Of a stretch of DNA of 64,000 bases, positions 47,092-58,600 are shown one piece after another. The first letter of the stretch is position 1. The number at the start of each line of letters is the position of its first letter. The position numbers and the translations under genes were made by a program. Below the pieces are notes generated by a model. The model did no database searches. It saw nothing but the letters and a program-made list of their open reading frames with translations, and had not been told where the DNA came from. Origin of the DNA: Ischnura elegans (Eukaryota; Arthropoda; Insecta; Odonata; Coenagrionidae); contig NC_060258.1 in NCBI RefSeq assembly GCF_921293095.1, positions 4,092,001-4,156,000 on the forward strand, in the 5' to 3' direction.

Positions 47092-50000
47092 TTATTGCCT
47101 CATGTTCACATTTAAGATTCTACTCATGTATTTGGCTGTTACTAAACTTGTTTTATCTTCAGCATAGTAATATATCATAACAAGTACTACACGCTTCAGC
47201 TTCGCCTCCTCCGTTTGAAGCTGTATACTTAAGATACGCCTCTTGAATTCCTCCTCCATCTGGATGGTCTTTCCAGCAGCCTTGGCGTTGGCTAGCTCCT
47301 GTTCCTTGATTGCGCATGCAATCTCTGCTTCTCTCTTCCGGATCCGCTGGATGGCATCCTCCTTTTCATCATAAGATGCCATGTGCTCCAGCCTAGCTTC
47401 CATCTCCTTCTCAATGGCCGCTTCCCTGGTAAATCGTGCCCTTTTCGAACTGGAAGAGGTCCCTGCACCTTGCATCCTCGGAGTGTATGCTTCCTCTGCC
47501 GGTCTGTCCTCAAAATCTGAGGAAATATCATAAAGTATACCATTGATTAATGAAAAACATCCGATTACATTCCTGGAAATGGTGTCAAGAAACTCAACTT
47601 AACCTTAGTCATTATAATTATATATTGATATCCAATAACAACTTCCATAAGTCGCAGGAAAATAAGAACACAATACGCAAAGGCTAGTACGATACAGTTA
47701 AATTTCTCTTTAAAGAAGTGTTATTCTTTCATGCAAAATCATGATACTGTACACCATTACTAATTTTTGGCTGGCAGATGTTATATGTGATACTTTTTTG
47801 ATTGTTGTTAATCTCAGTGTGACACTATGGAATTCCCTTCGTTAATGATAGATACATAATCCTTATTTTCAATCAACTTGCCTGATATCTCAGAAACGTT
47901 GAGAGGAAGCAAACACTCCGAGGTCCCAACCCTACCCACCGTGGAAACGCTAGGGACCGGCAACTCGTCACAATCCCCAGCATTCAACGGTGAGTAGGAG
48001 ATGGACGGCATAGCTATTTCCATCTCTGGGGGCAAATCTTCCCGACTGGTGGACGGCATAGGTCCGCCACCAGTCCTCATCCTCTCCTGCCTTTCATCAG
48101 CCAGCTCTTTTCTCTTTCTCATCTTCAGGTTATCCCAACTCTTCCTCAATTGCTTGGCGGTGCGCTATAAGGGCGAGAAATTATCGGTAACATTGAGGTT
48201 TACGACACAAAATAAATTACTGGACAAACTAAAAATCAATATCCATCACTACAGCCACAATTTATAATGCTACGTTTATAAAAAAAATTACTTACTTTAC
48301 CACGAAAAAAACAATTACAACTATTCCGCCACCATTGTGGAGTAGTTGTAATCATTACCGCTACCACGCCGATACCAAAAGCTCACAACAATAATTCCAA
48401 TAGCATTCCATAACATGGAATTATTGTTGTGAAGCTTTTGGTTTCGGCGTTGGAAAGTAACATTTATTTGTATTGCATGGCGTGAATCATACTTCATCTT
48501 GCATTGCTAATGAAGGGAAATACGTTACAAGTGAATCTCTGACAGCGACATAATCACAAAGGTTTTTTGCAATCTACTACCAAAATGCACTTGAGGATTC
48601 CAGCAAAGAATGGAAAACAAACTTCAAAGATTTATCAACCGATTCTAAACCCCGAAGCCAATGAATGATCAAGGAACTTAAGTAGCGTTCAAAAAAGTCC
48701 TTCTTCTAAACAGAGTTATACGAGTTATGCAGAACCTTTCCTACAATCGCACAATACATTCCCCAGTGGGGAAAAGTTAGTTCAAAAGATATGCAAAGAA
48801 TATTCTCCAGCGAAGCAACTTTAGTGCAAAGAATGTTCTTCATGAACGTCCAAAGAATCAACAAATGGCGCACTATCCGAGTTCAAAGAACATTCTCCTG
48901 CAGTAGTGCAAAGGATGTTCTTTGGTTATTCATCTTGCACTACCTATGGCTAGATCGTGCGATAAGAAGGTTCAATGTTGCTTCATAGAACATGCATTGT
49001 GCACTACCCCTAGTTAGATGCTACATTGAGAAGGTTCAAAGTTGCTTCATAGGATATGCATTTTGCACTAACCCTGGCTAGATGCTACATTGAGGACGTT
49101 CAAAGTTGCTTCATAGGATATGCATTTTGCACTAACCCTGGCTAGATGCTACATTGAGGAGGTTCAAAGTTGCTTCATAGGATATGCATCGTGTACTACC
49201 CCTAGCTTGATGCTACATCGAGAAGGTTCAAAGTTGCTTCATGGGATATGCATCATTCACTACCCCTGGCTAGATACTACATTGAGAAGGTTCAAAGCTA
49301 CTTCATAGGACATGCATCATTCACAACCCCTGGCTAGATACTACATTGAGAAGGTTCAAAGCTACTTCATAGGACATGCATTTTGCACAACCCCTGGCTA
49401 GATGCTTCATTGGGAAGGTTCAAAGTTGCTTCATATGACATGCATTTTGCACTACCCCTGGCTAGATGCTACATTGAGGAGGTTCAAAATTGCTTCATAG
49501 GATATGCATCGTGCACTACCCCTGGCTAGAAACTACATTGAGAAGGTTCAAAGTTGCTCCATAGGTTATTCACCGTGCCCTACCCCTTACCAGATCCTAC
49601 ATTGAGAATGTTCAAAGTTGCTTCATAGGATATTCACCTTACACTACCCCTTACCAGATCCTACATTGAAAAGGTTCAAAGTTGCTTTATAGGATATGTA
49701 TCGAGCTCCACCTCTTAGCAGACCCTACATTGTGAAGGTTCATAGTTGCTTCTTAGGATACGCATCGTGAACTACACCCGGCGAAATCCTACAGCGAGAA
49801 GGGAACAAAGGTGATCCATAGAATAGGATATTATAGGATCCATAGGATAGGATGCATGACGTACTGCCTCTGGCTATGTGAATCCGCAAGAATGATCAAA
49901 GCTGCTTCAAGTTGAGTGCTATACAAAATAGGGACAGGGGAAGGAGGAATCTTATGTACATTCATTTTGGAAATAAATCCAAGAAGAAGGGAAGGAGGGT

Positions 50001-53000
50001 ATAAAATAATAATATAATAGAGGTATATAATGTAAAAATTTATGTTCATAAAAAATGACATTCATATTAAATGGCAAATATTATAGAAACAATGTGAAAG
50101 CAAGCGAATATAAGTAATTGAGGAATGATTGATGATGATGACACATAGCATGAAAAGAATACACATATATACTAATTGATTCCACATAAAAATTATTCCA
50201 CGGCAATAGGCAAACAGGCAAAGCACGCATATGTTGAAGGGTTTCTTCATTGACCTCTTCCCCCATTGGCTCTGCCTGTCTGTACGTCCATGGAATGATG
50301 ACTGGAGCACTGTAAGCCTACTAGGAAGCTGGTAACTCAAATTCTGTAACAAGAAAACATTGAAAAATCCTTGAGTTTCAAATAAGATGAAAGAAAGTAA
50401 TACGTTAATGATTAATTCCCAGTATAAAATGCATTGACTCAAAATAATATAGAACTTCTAATGTAAACATATAAATGACTTTTATATTATAAATTACAGG
50501 CATAATTCGTAGAGTATTTATTGCATGTTGTCCACTAAAAAACGGTAAGGCTTTCCCAATATTTCAACTCTTACTGCCATACCCGATACTGGTGAGACTG
50601 CTAAAATTACTTCGCCCTCGACCTCGCGGTCGGGGTTATCCCATTTCCCGGTTTCTCGGAGGTCTTTTTGATGGTGCAATCGAGCGGGCGATGGCCGATT
50701 TCTTTACAAATTCCACAACACTGAAGTGGACATTCCTTGGAGAAGTGTGATTTTCCCCCGCAATTGTAACAGCGTTGAGGTTACGAGCGACAGTATTTAG
50801 AAATATGACCTGTCTTTCCGCAAGAATAGCAGCTTCGGTTGGCATTTGGTGAGCGATCTTGAACGACAGGTTTATGAACAGGAGAGGGTATAGGAGTAGG
50901 GTGTGGGCGAAGACCTTGTCTTTCAGGGATGTGGTTCACTTGAGGGAAGCTAGAGGAGAAAAGGGAAAGTGAGGGTATTCTCGTGATTCTCCCAGCTTGG
51001 GGTGGAGGGATGTGGAAGGCAGGGTCATAGGGAGAGCTATCCAACATGTGCACATACTCAGCGTCTATTTTTTTGGTGGCGTAACTCTTCACATTTGCTT
51101 CCTCTTGCAGAGCATACTCTTCGGCCGCTAACATACTCTTTGGCTGTCTGACTTGTACGAAGCGCCCTATTTCCTCTCGTAATCCCGACAAAAATTGCAA
51201 ATGAAGCCTGTTTCCTAGCATTGCCGTGGCTACTTCCGAGGACGGATCCGCGAGTGTTTCAAGCAATTGCCTTGCAGTTTTCCGAAGCCGTGTTGCGTAG
51301 TTTGCTTCTGTTTCCAAAGGCTGCTGAGTGCAGCTGGAAAATAAGCACTCGAGTTACAGAGGTGAAATGCGGGCAGGAAATCTCTGAGGGAAGTTTTAAG
51401 TACCTAAGAAAATCTCTGAAGTTTTTGACTACGTGTGGATTAGCCGACACATATTCAGCAGCGGAACCTCCCCTGCGTAAGTGTGTGACACATAGCGTTT
51501 GATGTTCGGTCCAAGCACTTAAATTACGAATTAAATTTAATTTTTCGAAAAAGGTTTCTATCGATACGTCATCATCCCCACTGAATAACGGAATAAAATA
51601 TACTTGTCCCCCAAGAGTGTGAAGGATTGCGGAGTTAGGTGTAGGGAATGGCGGATGAGGTAAATTCTCTGAATCATTTGGGGTTATGGTATTAACGGAT
51701 GGACTAAAATCAATTAAATCCGAGCTATGCTCCTGCCGAAATAATGGATTCGAGTTTCGTTCGAAAGGAAAATTGTCCTGTGGCCAGGCCGTACTGCAGT
51801 AATATCAAAATTAAAACACACAAAAATAAAATAAAATAACGAAAATAACAAAAAAATCGGAGTAAATGTCCTTTAGATTATTCACTGCAAAGTAAGCCCC
51901 CGAAAAGTAAAATGAATTTTGGATAAATTAATTTTTCACCTGACACCAAAAAGTCGCGACGGGACGACACTGCTACCTACTAGTAGGTCTTCTGCCTGGA
52001 TAAGGTCCCGAAGGGAGAGCGAATCAAATGCTCATTGGGAGTAACTAACTCAGCTTTTATTGTTCGCTGTTATTCCGTTCGTACACTTTCACGGGGGGGA
52101 TTTGAGGCTGGCGCGCACGGAGGTGGAATGCTTGGGTATAGAACTTACGTGGCGGCGAGTAGGGAGAGGCGGTGCTGATGGTCGTGGACTTGGTCGTACC
52201 GGGTTCCATTCCCACTCGAGTTGTTGTTCGAGAACTACCGCAGCTCCCGCGTCAAGGTCCCGAAGAGTCCCCGGATGGAGATTCGCAGAAGTCCTCGAAC
52301 GACCAACTCGTCCAACCCAGGCACCAGCAAACGTACTCGCTGTGCTGCCAAGAAAAACTGTCCACGCGGGACAGAATTTCTGCTCTATATGTCCACTTCC
52401 CGGGGGTGCGCGTGAGGGGGAAGGGGTCGCAGTGGGAAAGGGTAGTGTACCCCAGTGCATGGTCCAAATTCTCGGAAATGCCCCTTGGACCCACGCACCC
52501 TAGGGCGGGAAAAGTAGCGTCACGCCTCCTTTCCCGCCACGCAGAGTATCCTCCGATCACCACAAACCGAATATGCAACAAGTGAGCTTATGTGTGGAGT
52601 CTCGCAAAATTCATACATCTAATCTGAGAACCAAAAATTTTAATAATAATAATATAAACTAATGAAACAAATTTAGTAATATGGTAAATACTACGTACTC
52701 ACCTAGAATAAATCGGCGTTAGTGGTCGCAATTGATAGCTGCCTCTTCCACTCCAGTTCCTGGGGTCCCTTCTCAGCTCACAACTGCATTTACCACGGGT
52801 TCACGAAAGAGTGACGGAGTTGCAATTCAGAGTAGGTGGTGTCAGTTGAAGCCGCTAAAACAACTCCTGAGGTATGCTTCCGCGAACGTTATTATTTCTT
52901 TACAAACTTGAGATTCTCCCGTCTTCATTCTCCTCCTCTCCTTCCCCTTCCCCGAACTCTTGTTACTTTCACCCGTAAGCTCTGCAGAGCCGTTAAATCG

Positions 53001-53703
53001 CAACATATACATTTTGGCTCTTATAATAAGAAGAAAGTTTTTTTCCCTATTATAAAACCTAGCTTATTGCTTTGCGTGCCAAATTTTTAAAATTCAGAAT
53101 TTCCGTGAATTTTAAATTATAGAAAGGCTTGAGTAATCAAGTGACCATCGCTCGCACCTTGTGTAGACATTTGGGGGGAAAATATGAAATAATCTTCGAG
53201 CTCCATGTGAATTGGGAGGTGTTCTGTAGAATCCGTTGGCATCTGAGATCGTACAACCCGCGGACATCAGTGAAATAATGTACAAAATGAACAATCTTTG
53301 AATTATTTCCCTTATTTAGTTCAAAGAATGTGCTGAGAACGTTCACCTTGCACATGTTCAAAGTTAGTGCAGCGGGAAACGATCTTTGCATGTTCTAAGC
53401 ACGTTCTACGCACATTCATTCTGAATTAATTCAACTCTGCACATACTTTGAAGTAATTCAAACTTAATTCTGCACAAACTTTCCCCACTGGGTCATAACC
53501 ATCATACTTCCAAAGTTACTTACCCTCCGCACAAATTCATTAGAATTAAATTCTTCCTGCACATCCAACCAGGCTTTCGCCTTCTTCGCATTTGATAATG
53601 CATCCGTCTTCTTGCTCTCCAAAACCTCCTGATGCTTAACAATGATGTCAACCAACAACTTCGTCTCTTCCTTTGTGAGCCGAACCATACGGCGGTCCTC
53701 CAT
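47092..53703 (-). CDS. Harbinger Myb/SANT-like DNA-binding protein, three exons
   Basis: Exons on the minus strand: 53524-53703 (60 codons, donor GTAAGT), 47882-48164 (acceptor TTATAG), 47092-47516 (acceptor TTCCTCAG, to stop). The exon 2 donor is CAG|GCAAGT, a GC-AG intron; only this choice keeps the frame, yielding 295 codons. Residues about 1-90 form a Myb/SANT-like domain: RLTKEETKLLVDIIVKH, AKAWLDVQEEFNS, then TAKQLRKSWDNLKMRKRK, the tryptophan-spaced helices of this family. The C-terminal third is a charged coiled coil (about 205-280: AAIEKEMEARLEHM, EEEFKRRILSIQLQTEEAKL), likely for dimerisation or transposase binding. Family knowledge: this is the second Harbinger protein, binding the transposon ends. 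The start at 53703 is preferred over an upstream ATG at 53766 because it sits just before the domain. Confidence 0.8.
48309..48449. repeat. Two adjacent hairpins in the Myb/SANT-like gene intron
   Basis: The first has 10-bp arms ATTACAACTA and TAGTTGTAAT (48313-48352). The second has 32-bp, nearly perfect arms: GCCGATACCAAAAGCT... (48368-48399) and its complement (48416-48449), with a 16-base loop. Together they look like a small foldback MITE. Non-coding. Confidence 0.6.
48930..49810 (+). repeat. 64-bp minisatellite, about 13 units
   Basis: Tandem units of 64 bp with the core CTACATTGAGAAGGTTCAAA, GTTGCTTCATAGGATATGCA and CACTACCCCTGGCTAGAT. CTACATTGAG recurs at 49021, 49085 and 49149, and its variant CTACATCGAG at 49213. 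The outer units (48940, 49680-49800) are diverged. The unit resembles the subterminal sequence of the surrounding TIR element, so it probably expanded from it. Confidence 0.9.
49811..50606. other. Interior of the nested TIR element, nothing recognised
   Basis: AT-rich DNA between the minisatellite and the gag fragment. A 126-codon minus ORF (50442-50062) is hydrophobic and low-complexity with no family motif; I do not call it a gene. Confidence 0.4.
50607..51790 (-). pseudogene. Ty3/gypsy-type gag with three zinc knuckles, broken
   Basis: The minus-strand reading begins near 51790. A capsid-like part has VYFIPLFSGDDDVSIETFF and NLIRNLSAWTEHQT (about 51600-51490). After a frameshift near 51320 comes LETEANYATRLRKTARQLL, QFLSGLREEIGRFVQ and the nucleocapsid. 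The nucleocapsid has three C-x2-C-x4-H-x4-C knuckles: CYSCGKTGHISKYC, CYNCGGKSHFSKEC and CCGICKEIGHRPLDC. An in-frame TAA (50783-50781) separates the first from the second. The frame ends at 50607 and no pol follows, so this is an LTR-plus-gag fragment. Gag would form the retrotransposon particle; this copy cannot. Confidence 0.85.
51955..52582 (-). repeat. Probable LTR of the gypsy-type fragment (boundaries approximate)
   Basis: It lies upstream of gag on the minus strand. It is followed (toward gag) by TTTTTGGTGTCAGG, a position and TGG-start typical of a tRNA primer-binding site. A polyadenylation signal AATAAA on the minus strand is near 52058, as expected for R-U5. The GC-rich body (52090-52540) contains overlapping ORFs on both strands that are not genes. 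The outer end is placed at a TGTTGC on the minus strand (about 52582) by guess. Confidence 0.6.
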
Positions 53704-53948
53704 CTTTCTGTATGTTTCTGTTTCGCGCAATGAACTGTGGGCAGCAAACGCCACACGAAACGTCAAGGACGCGTGACGTAGATGAGAATTTCAGCGATCA
53801 ACTCAACACTCACTACTTCGAAGAGGAAGAGATTGCTTTCGTAGTAGGAACGTTCTTGACTGCGAATAGTAGGTGGAGATACATCTCTAACTCTCCCCAC
53901 TCCGGCGAAGAGTAAGAGAAAGAGATTCGTTTAAAAATACGGCCCTCT

Positions 53949-55320
53949 GTACCTCTAATTGTAAGTTCTCGACTACAGTTTCCACGTTCTTGAAAATGGG
54001 CCATTATTAAGACATCAGCCTGAATGATAAATCAATATATGAAACTGGAAAATTATTGTTAACTGAAATAGAAATAACAAATTTTGTCAAAATAATTTCT
54101 TTAAGGTTAACATACCTGATTTCTAGAGATGGACACAAATATTAACTACAGAACTTATTGGAAAAAAAACTTAATGTTCACACTGCCAAAGTTGGAGGGC
54201 AACTGAGGATGACAAAGGGAAAACAATAGCTGCATCCTGAGAGAAAAACTACATTGTACGAATGGTGAAAGTGGCAGGGCTTACTCAGCTCATTTTCGCT
54301 TTCTGTTCAATGAACCCTGTTCAGGTCTAAAATATGTGGTTACAATGCTGCCATATTCCAATGTAATATGATCTTTTTCTCAGCTCCACTATGAAGTTAA
54401 AAAGTATCTTTTCTTCAAAGAAGATACAGCAACAAGTTAATGTCTAATCCTCAATAGAGTAAATGCTTGTCAAGGTTAGACAATGTATCTTCTCACATTA
54501 TTCTTATAAGTTGCACAACATTCATTGAGTGAAACATATTCGTGAAGTTTTTATCTATACAAAATGGAGAAAATTAACTTGAATTCACATGCATCCAGTA
54601 TTTTTAATGTGTTCTATAAAGCAAAAATCAAGGTATCCCCAGCAATGATGGCTAAGTGCTATGAATTCCTTATAATATCCTGTTTCAAAAGTGTATTTTT
54701 CTTATCGGGAGAAAAACAACCTGCACATAAAAAATGGTTCAATGTTACAACTTATTATGTGCAAGATTCATGTCATAAATATTTACTTAGATAATGAAAA
54801 CAGTTAACACAAGCATTTCATCACACTTGAAGTAGAACCCAACACTGACTGCCAGAGTTGTGAAAATGGATTAAAGAATTTTTTGAACAACAAAACAAGC
54901 AAAAAGCCGTGAATTTTACTTTTATAGATGGTGGGTCATACCTTAAGGAATATGCATTTGAAAAAATAATTTAGCTTTATTCAAATATTGCCTCAGGTCA
55001 AACATTGATGTTTTATTGAACCATATTTTGGAGGCAAAATTTTCTAAAATCTTGTAAAACATTTGAGTTTAGAGAATATCCTATATCCCTTAGGGTATTC
55101 TTCAATTAGTTTTGGAATCCTCATGACTTCTTTAGTAAACCTGTAAATTTTCATAGAGAATCGGATGAAAAATATGGCTGAGACAAATTATTTCCCTCTG
55201 GAGTTTCAAGTGCCTCTGGAGAACGCATTCTTTGAAAAACTGCGGTTTCACCCAAACCTTAAAATGTTGCAAAGGAACTATAAGAGATAGACGAGAAATA
55301 TTTTACACTGTTTCATTCCT
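53949..55320 (+). other. Unit 2 intron right of the Harbinger element
   Basis: AT-rich intron between exon B-I and exon A-II of unit 2. I recognise no exon or repeat end here; the ORF at 54564-54794 lacks motifs. Confidence 0.4.
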
Positions 55321-55324
55321 AAAT

Positions 55325-55404
55325 GGAAAGATGAAAATTGCAAAGTTTCATCAAAATCCGAGTTGGTGGGTGTCATGCCTGGATGTGCTGACATGGAATG
55401 ACCC
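55325..55404. mobile_element. Truncated end of the GTCATTCCAT MITE family
   Basis: The sequence AAATCCGAGTTGGTGGGTGT followed by TGACATGGAATGACCC matches the right terminus of the MITE at 35646-36118 (AAATCCGAGTCGTTGGGTGT, TGACATGGAATGACTC). No matching left end was identified, so the boundary is unknown. Confidence 0.6.
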
Positions 55405-58400
55405 AATAATGATTTAAGTTCCACTTATCCAGTTTTACTGCTCGGCAACTCCACTCAAACAACCCTTCTTAACGAATGTCCTGCAAAAATGCTCCATAGG
55501 AAAGGGACTGAAGAGACCCGTTGGGTTCAGTGGAGCAGTAATGCCAAGGCAAAAACTCCACCGTCTTGAAAAACTTGAAGGTTGAATGAATATTTATTTT
55601 CCAAACAAATCTTCTTTACCCATATGAAAGGTTAGCAGAAGAAAGTATTTTTAATGTCAGGCAGGTGAGATGATAATTTGAGGTGTTGCTGATGGAGTAT
55701 TCAGAATATAATTAGGACCTATATCCCTCCTGCTTTATTTCTTTAAAGCTTCCTTTGTGAGGCAGGCAGGACTGTAGTTGGACCCCCTGGTCGGTGCACG
55801 ATAAACCTTTTGAAAAATGTGTAAAATTACTGCAAAAATACAATTTTAATGTATAATTTTATTTTTACTTACACCAAAAAGAAATAATAAGAAATTTATA
55901 ATTTTACAGAAAAAAACAATGAATTTGACTTCTATTTTGGACAATTAAACCTTTCAAACACCAATCTAACATAAACTTTTAACCGTAAACAAGCAACAAT
56001 GCAAAATATCCACTAGAATATTTCACCTCTTTTAAAAAACATTAATCCAAATTCTTCTTATAATCCACAGATTCTATCGAAATCATGCTCGAACGTTTTA
56101 TAAATGTTTTTTTGAATAATAAATCCAGGATTTGTTGAAAAAAATTAGGTAACTATAACGTGGAGGATATGAAGCTTTAAAATTATTCAATCACAGAGAA
56201 GAAACCTATCCAGAAAATAGTTGTAGAAACCACCGCCAATCCACCAATGGTCAGATAAGGGGTTCCAACTCCGTTTCACCCGTGAGGCAATCCCAAAAAC
56301 CTTTGGTGTGGTTTTTGAACTCGTTGGACTTAAATAGATACTGAATACCTTGTGCATTGACAGGCCCTCATCGGTTGTGCGGAGGCAGATCTTCCCGAGA
56401 AGCAGCAATCTCAGGAAGACGATGAGGAGGAGAGCTTCTGTCCAATGCTGGAGAGCGATTTGGATGAAGGGGATGAATCCAGAAATAGTGATGCCGGAAC
56501 CAAGGTGCGAAGTTTGGGATTCTCGCTGATCGACACAGTTTTTATAGTAGACAAAGTACAGCAGAGCAGCGATTATCCGGCTGCGGATTATCCACGCATG
56601 ATTTTCACTCTCCCTCAGTATTTAATGAAATGAAATGCATACTTGGATCCGAAAATATCCGATCCGAAAGATCCGGCTCCGAGAATCAAGGATCTGATCC
56701 GAATCCGGATCAGAAAATATCCTGGATCCGTCCATCCATGATTAAAAGCATGGTGTTACAGTTGCTATTAACGTCCATACTTTTTCTTTGGCAGAAAGAC
56801 AGGTCTGTAGATGATTACAGGGACAGAAAAGGGGCATGTTGAGTGACAGAAAAAGGAATGCGTACAAGGAGGTTGTAAATATAACAGACGCCCGATTATC
56901 CGGCTGCAGTGTCTGTGTTGTGGATTATCCGTGCGTGATTTTCACTCAATAATTTCTTGCTCAATATTTTTAGCAACCTTTATAAAAAAATAAAATTGGA
57001 TGCAAAATCATCGGAATAACTTCATTAATACTAGGATACACCAAGCATATTATTTCTGTTAGAATCCCATTCGAAAAGGAAGCAATAGCGAGCTAGCTGC
57101 ATTCATGGGAGTTCCGTGTTCCTGTTTTCCAAGCCTTGCAGCTCACCACCGTGCTCCGTGATCATGGATACAAGTCCTGCTGCAATTGCAAGCAGGGAAA
57201 CTTGTGTGATAGGCGACTACGTGGCGTGGTGCCTGACAGTGTATTTTCAGACATCAAGCAGTGGTTTTGAAGCATCAGCGCAAACCACTTTTCTGTATCC
57301 TTGATCACACAGATCATGGATGATCATGTATATGTGGTTTTCACAACCAGGCATTACATGGAGCATTAATAACACGAGTACAACCATGTTATCACTGCTA
57401 AAAAGATCGCAAACTGGCGAAGAAAGCTGTAATTGTGTCAAGGGAGCACTTTAAAATAGCGGAATTATGTCATTAATAATAATATATTTTGTGTTTTATG
57501 TAAATTATGAACATTACAATACATTGAAGTGAAAGTTTGGGTTATCCATGTTCTCCGATTATTCGTGCCGTCTCTTCCCATCATTTGTATGTCCCCTTTT
57601 GCGTTTCCTTATGGCTGCATGGATCGCAACCAAAGCAGATACAAAGGTGCATAGCATGTGCCCGAGCCCCATAGTGCAAATTTTGGTTGCGTCTTGACAC
57701 ATCTTTTGCGTTGTTATCTCATTACCCTTTGTTACATCACATCGCACAATTTCTGGTAATCCAGACACGTAGGCACACCTCTTGACACGCTCAAAGTTGA
57801 ATGAAACATTTAAATCCTATATGATCGAGGAGGTTATTAATATCTAGAGGCTAAGATATGCATAGGATTAAGTACTATGTAAATGTTAGAGATTTTCTAA
57901 AACATTTTTTCCTCCATTTGATATGATGTCTTATCATAATTTAAATTGCAAAAGTAAAATATTTTGTAATGGACGATATGCAGTATCCTTGATGTATTGT
58001 GTAGCAGCTTTGTTTGTTTTCCTTTCAACAAACAGCACAAATATCTTTATTCTTCTCAGCACTGCTCAACCCATTAACAACCTTATCTAATATTTCCATG
58101 TTTTCATAACTAAGGTGAGCCCTTCTTCTATGCTAAATTACAGTACTTGAAGTTCCTGTTTAAGTATTCCCAATTCCAAGCTTGTCATTGTCTTTTTTCT
58201 TAGACATCATTAGTTTCCAAGGTGGCTTATTGATTGTGTCAATTCAATTTATTCCTAGAATTCTTGATAATTTACTGGATGTAGTGTAGATGAATGGGAG
58301 GCAAGCCCTCACGACTGGTTTCCTTTTTTTTTGTTTTTGTTCTATTAAGGTTGACATGTTTTCCTCGTAGGGTTTCTTAAGAGCAGGATGGATGTCCCTT

Positions 58401-58600
58401 TCACAACTGAAATTTTTACTTCACTTTGCTATCACAAAGGACTACATAATGTAATGGTTCAAGCCCCATTACAGTGCATTTCCACTCGGCGCATTTTCTT
58501 CCCTACCAGTTCACCCGCTCGTTCCACGACCTTTCCCAAAACCCCCACCCCCAAACCATGGCCCGTGGAGGAAGGCGTGGATGAGTAAGAGGGGATGAAT
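55405..58600 (+). other. Unit 2 intron with short degenerate repeats
   Basis: AT-rich intron with no supportable exon. At 56560-56620 and 56885-56945 there are two near copies of GATTATCCGGCTGC followed by GGATTATCC and CATGATTTTCACTC or its variant. Between them, at 56640-56735, short units of the type GGATCCGAAAATATCC are repeated and partly palindromic. These look like pieces of an old DNA transposon. No other feature is seen. Confidence 0.45.

Larger units (their letters stand above)
48762..53492. mobile_element. 4.7-kb TIR element nested in the Harbinger intron, family unknown
   Basis: Bounded by CCCAGTGGGGAAAAGTT on the left and the complement of CCCAGTGGGGAAAGTTTGT on the right. The subterminal 150 bp on both sides repeats short motifs such as TGCAAAGAATGTTC and TTCAAAG. 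It carries a 64-bp minisatellite (48930-49810) and a Ty3/gypsy LTR-gag fragment (50607-52582), but no transposase I can recognise. The target duplication is not evident (flanks CATTC and TCATA). It falls cleanly inside an intron, so the host transposon gene keeps its frame. Confidence 0.65.
41503..53945. mobile_element. PIF/Harbinger DNA transposon, complete, with nested insertion
   Basis: The 12.4-kb element begins GGGCCGTATTTTAA (41503) and ends with the complement of GGGCCGTATTTTTAA (53945). TCT flanks both ends (41500-41502, 53946-53948), matching the 3-bp target duplication of Harbinger elements. It contains the two genes of this superfamily in convergent orientation: a DDE transposase (41916-43808, +) and a Myb/SANT-like DNA-binding protein (47092-53703, -). 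The 4.7-kb TIR element at 48762-53492 sits inside the large intron of the second gene; without it the transposon would be about 7.7 kb. Both reading frames are open, so the copy could be recent. Confidence 0.85.

Noticed and set aside
50062-50442. A 126-codon minus ORF
   Set aside because: Low-complexity hydrophobic product without family motifs or splice context.
52060-52585. Overlapping long ORFs on both strands in GC-rich DNA
   Set aside because: They lie in the probable LTR; the openness follows from base composition.
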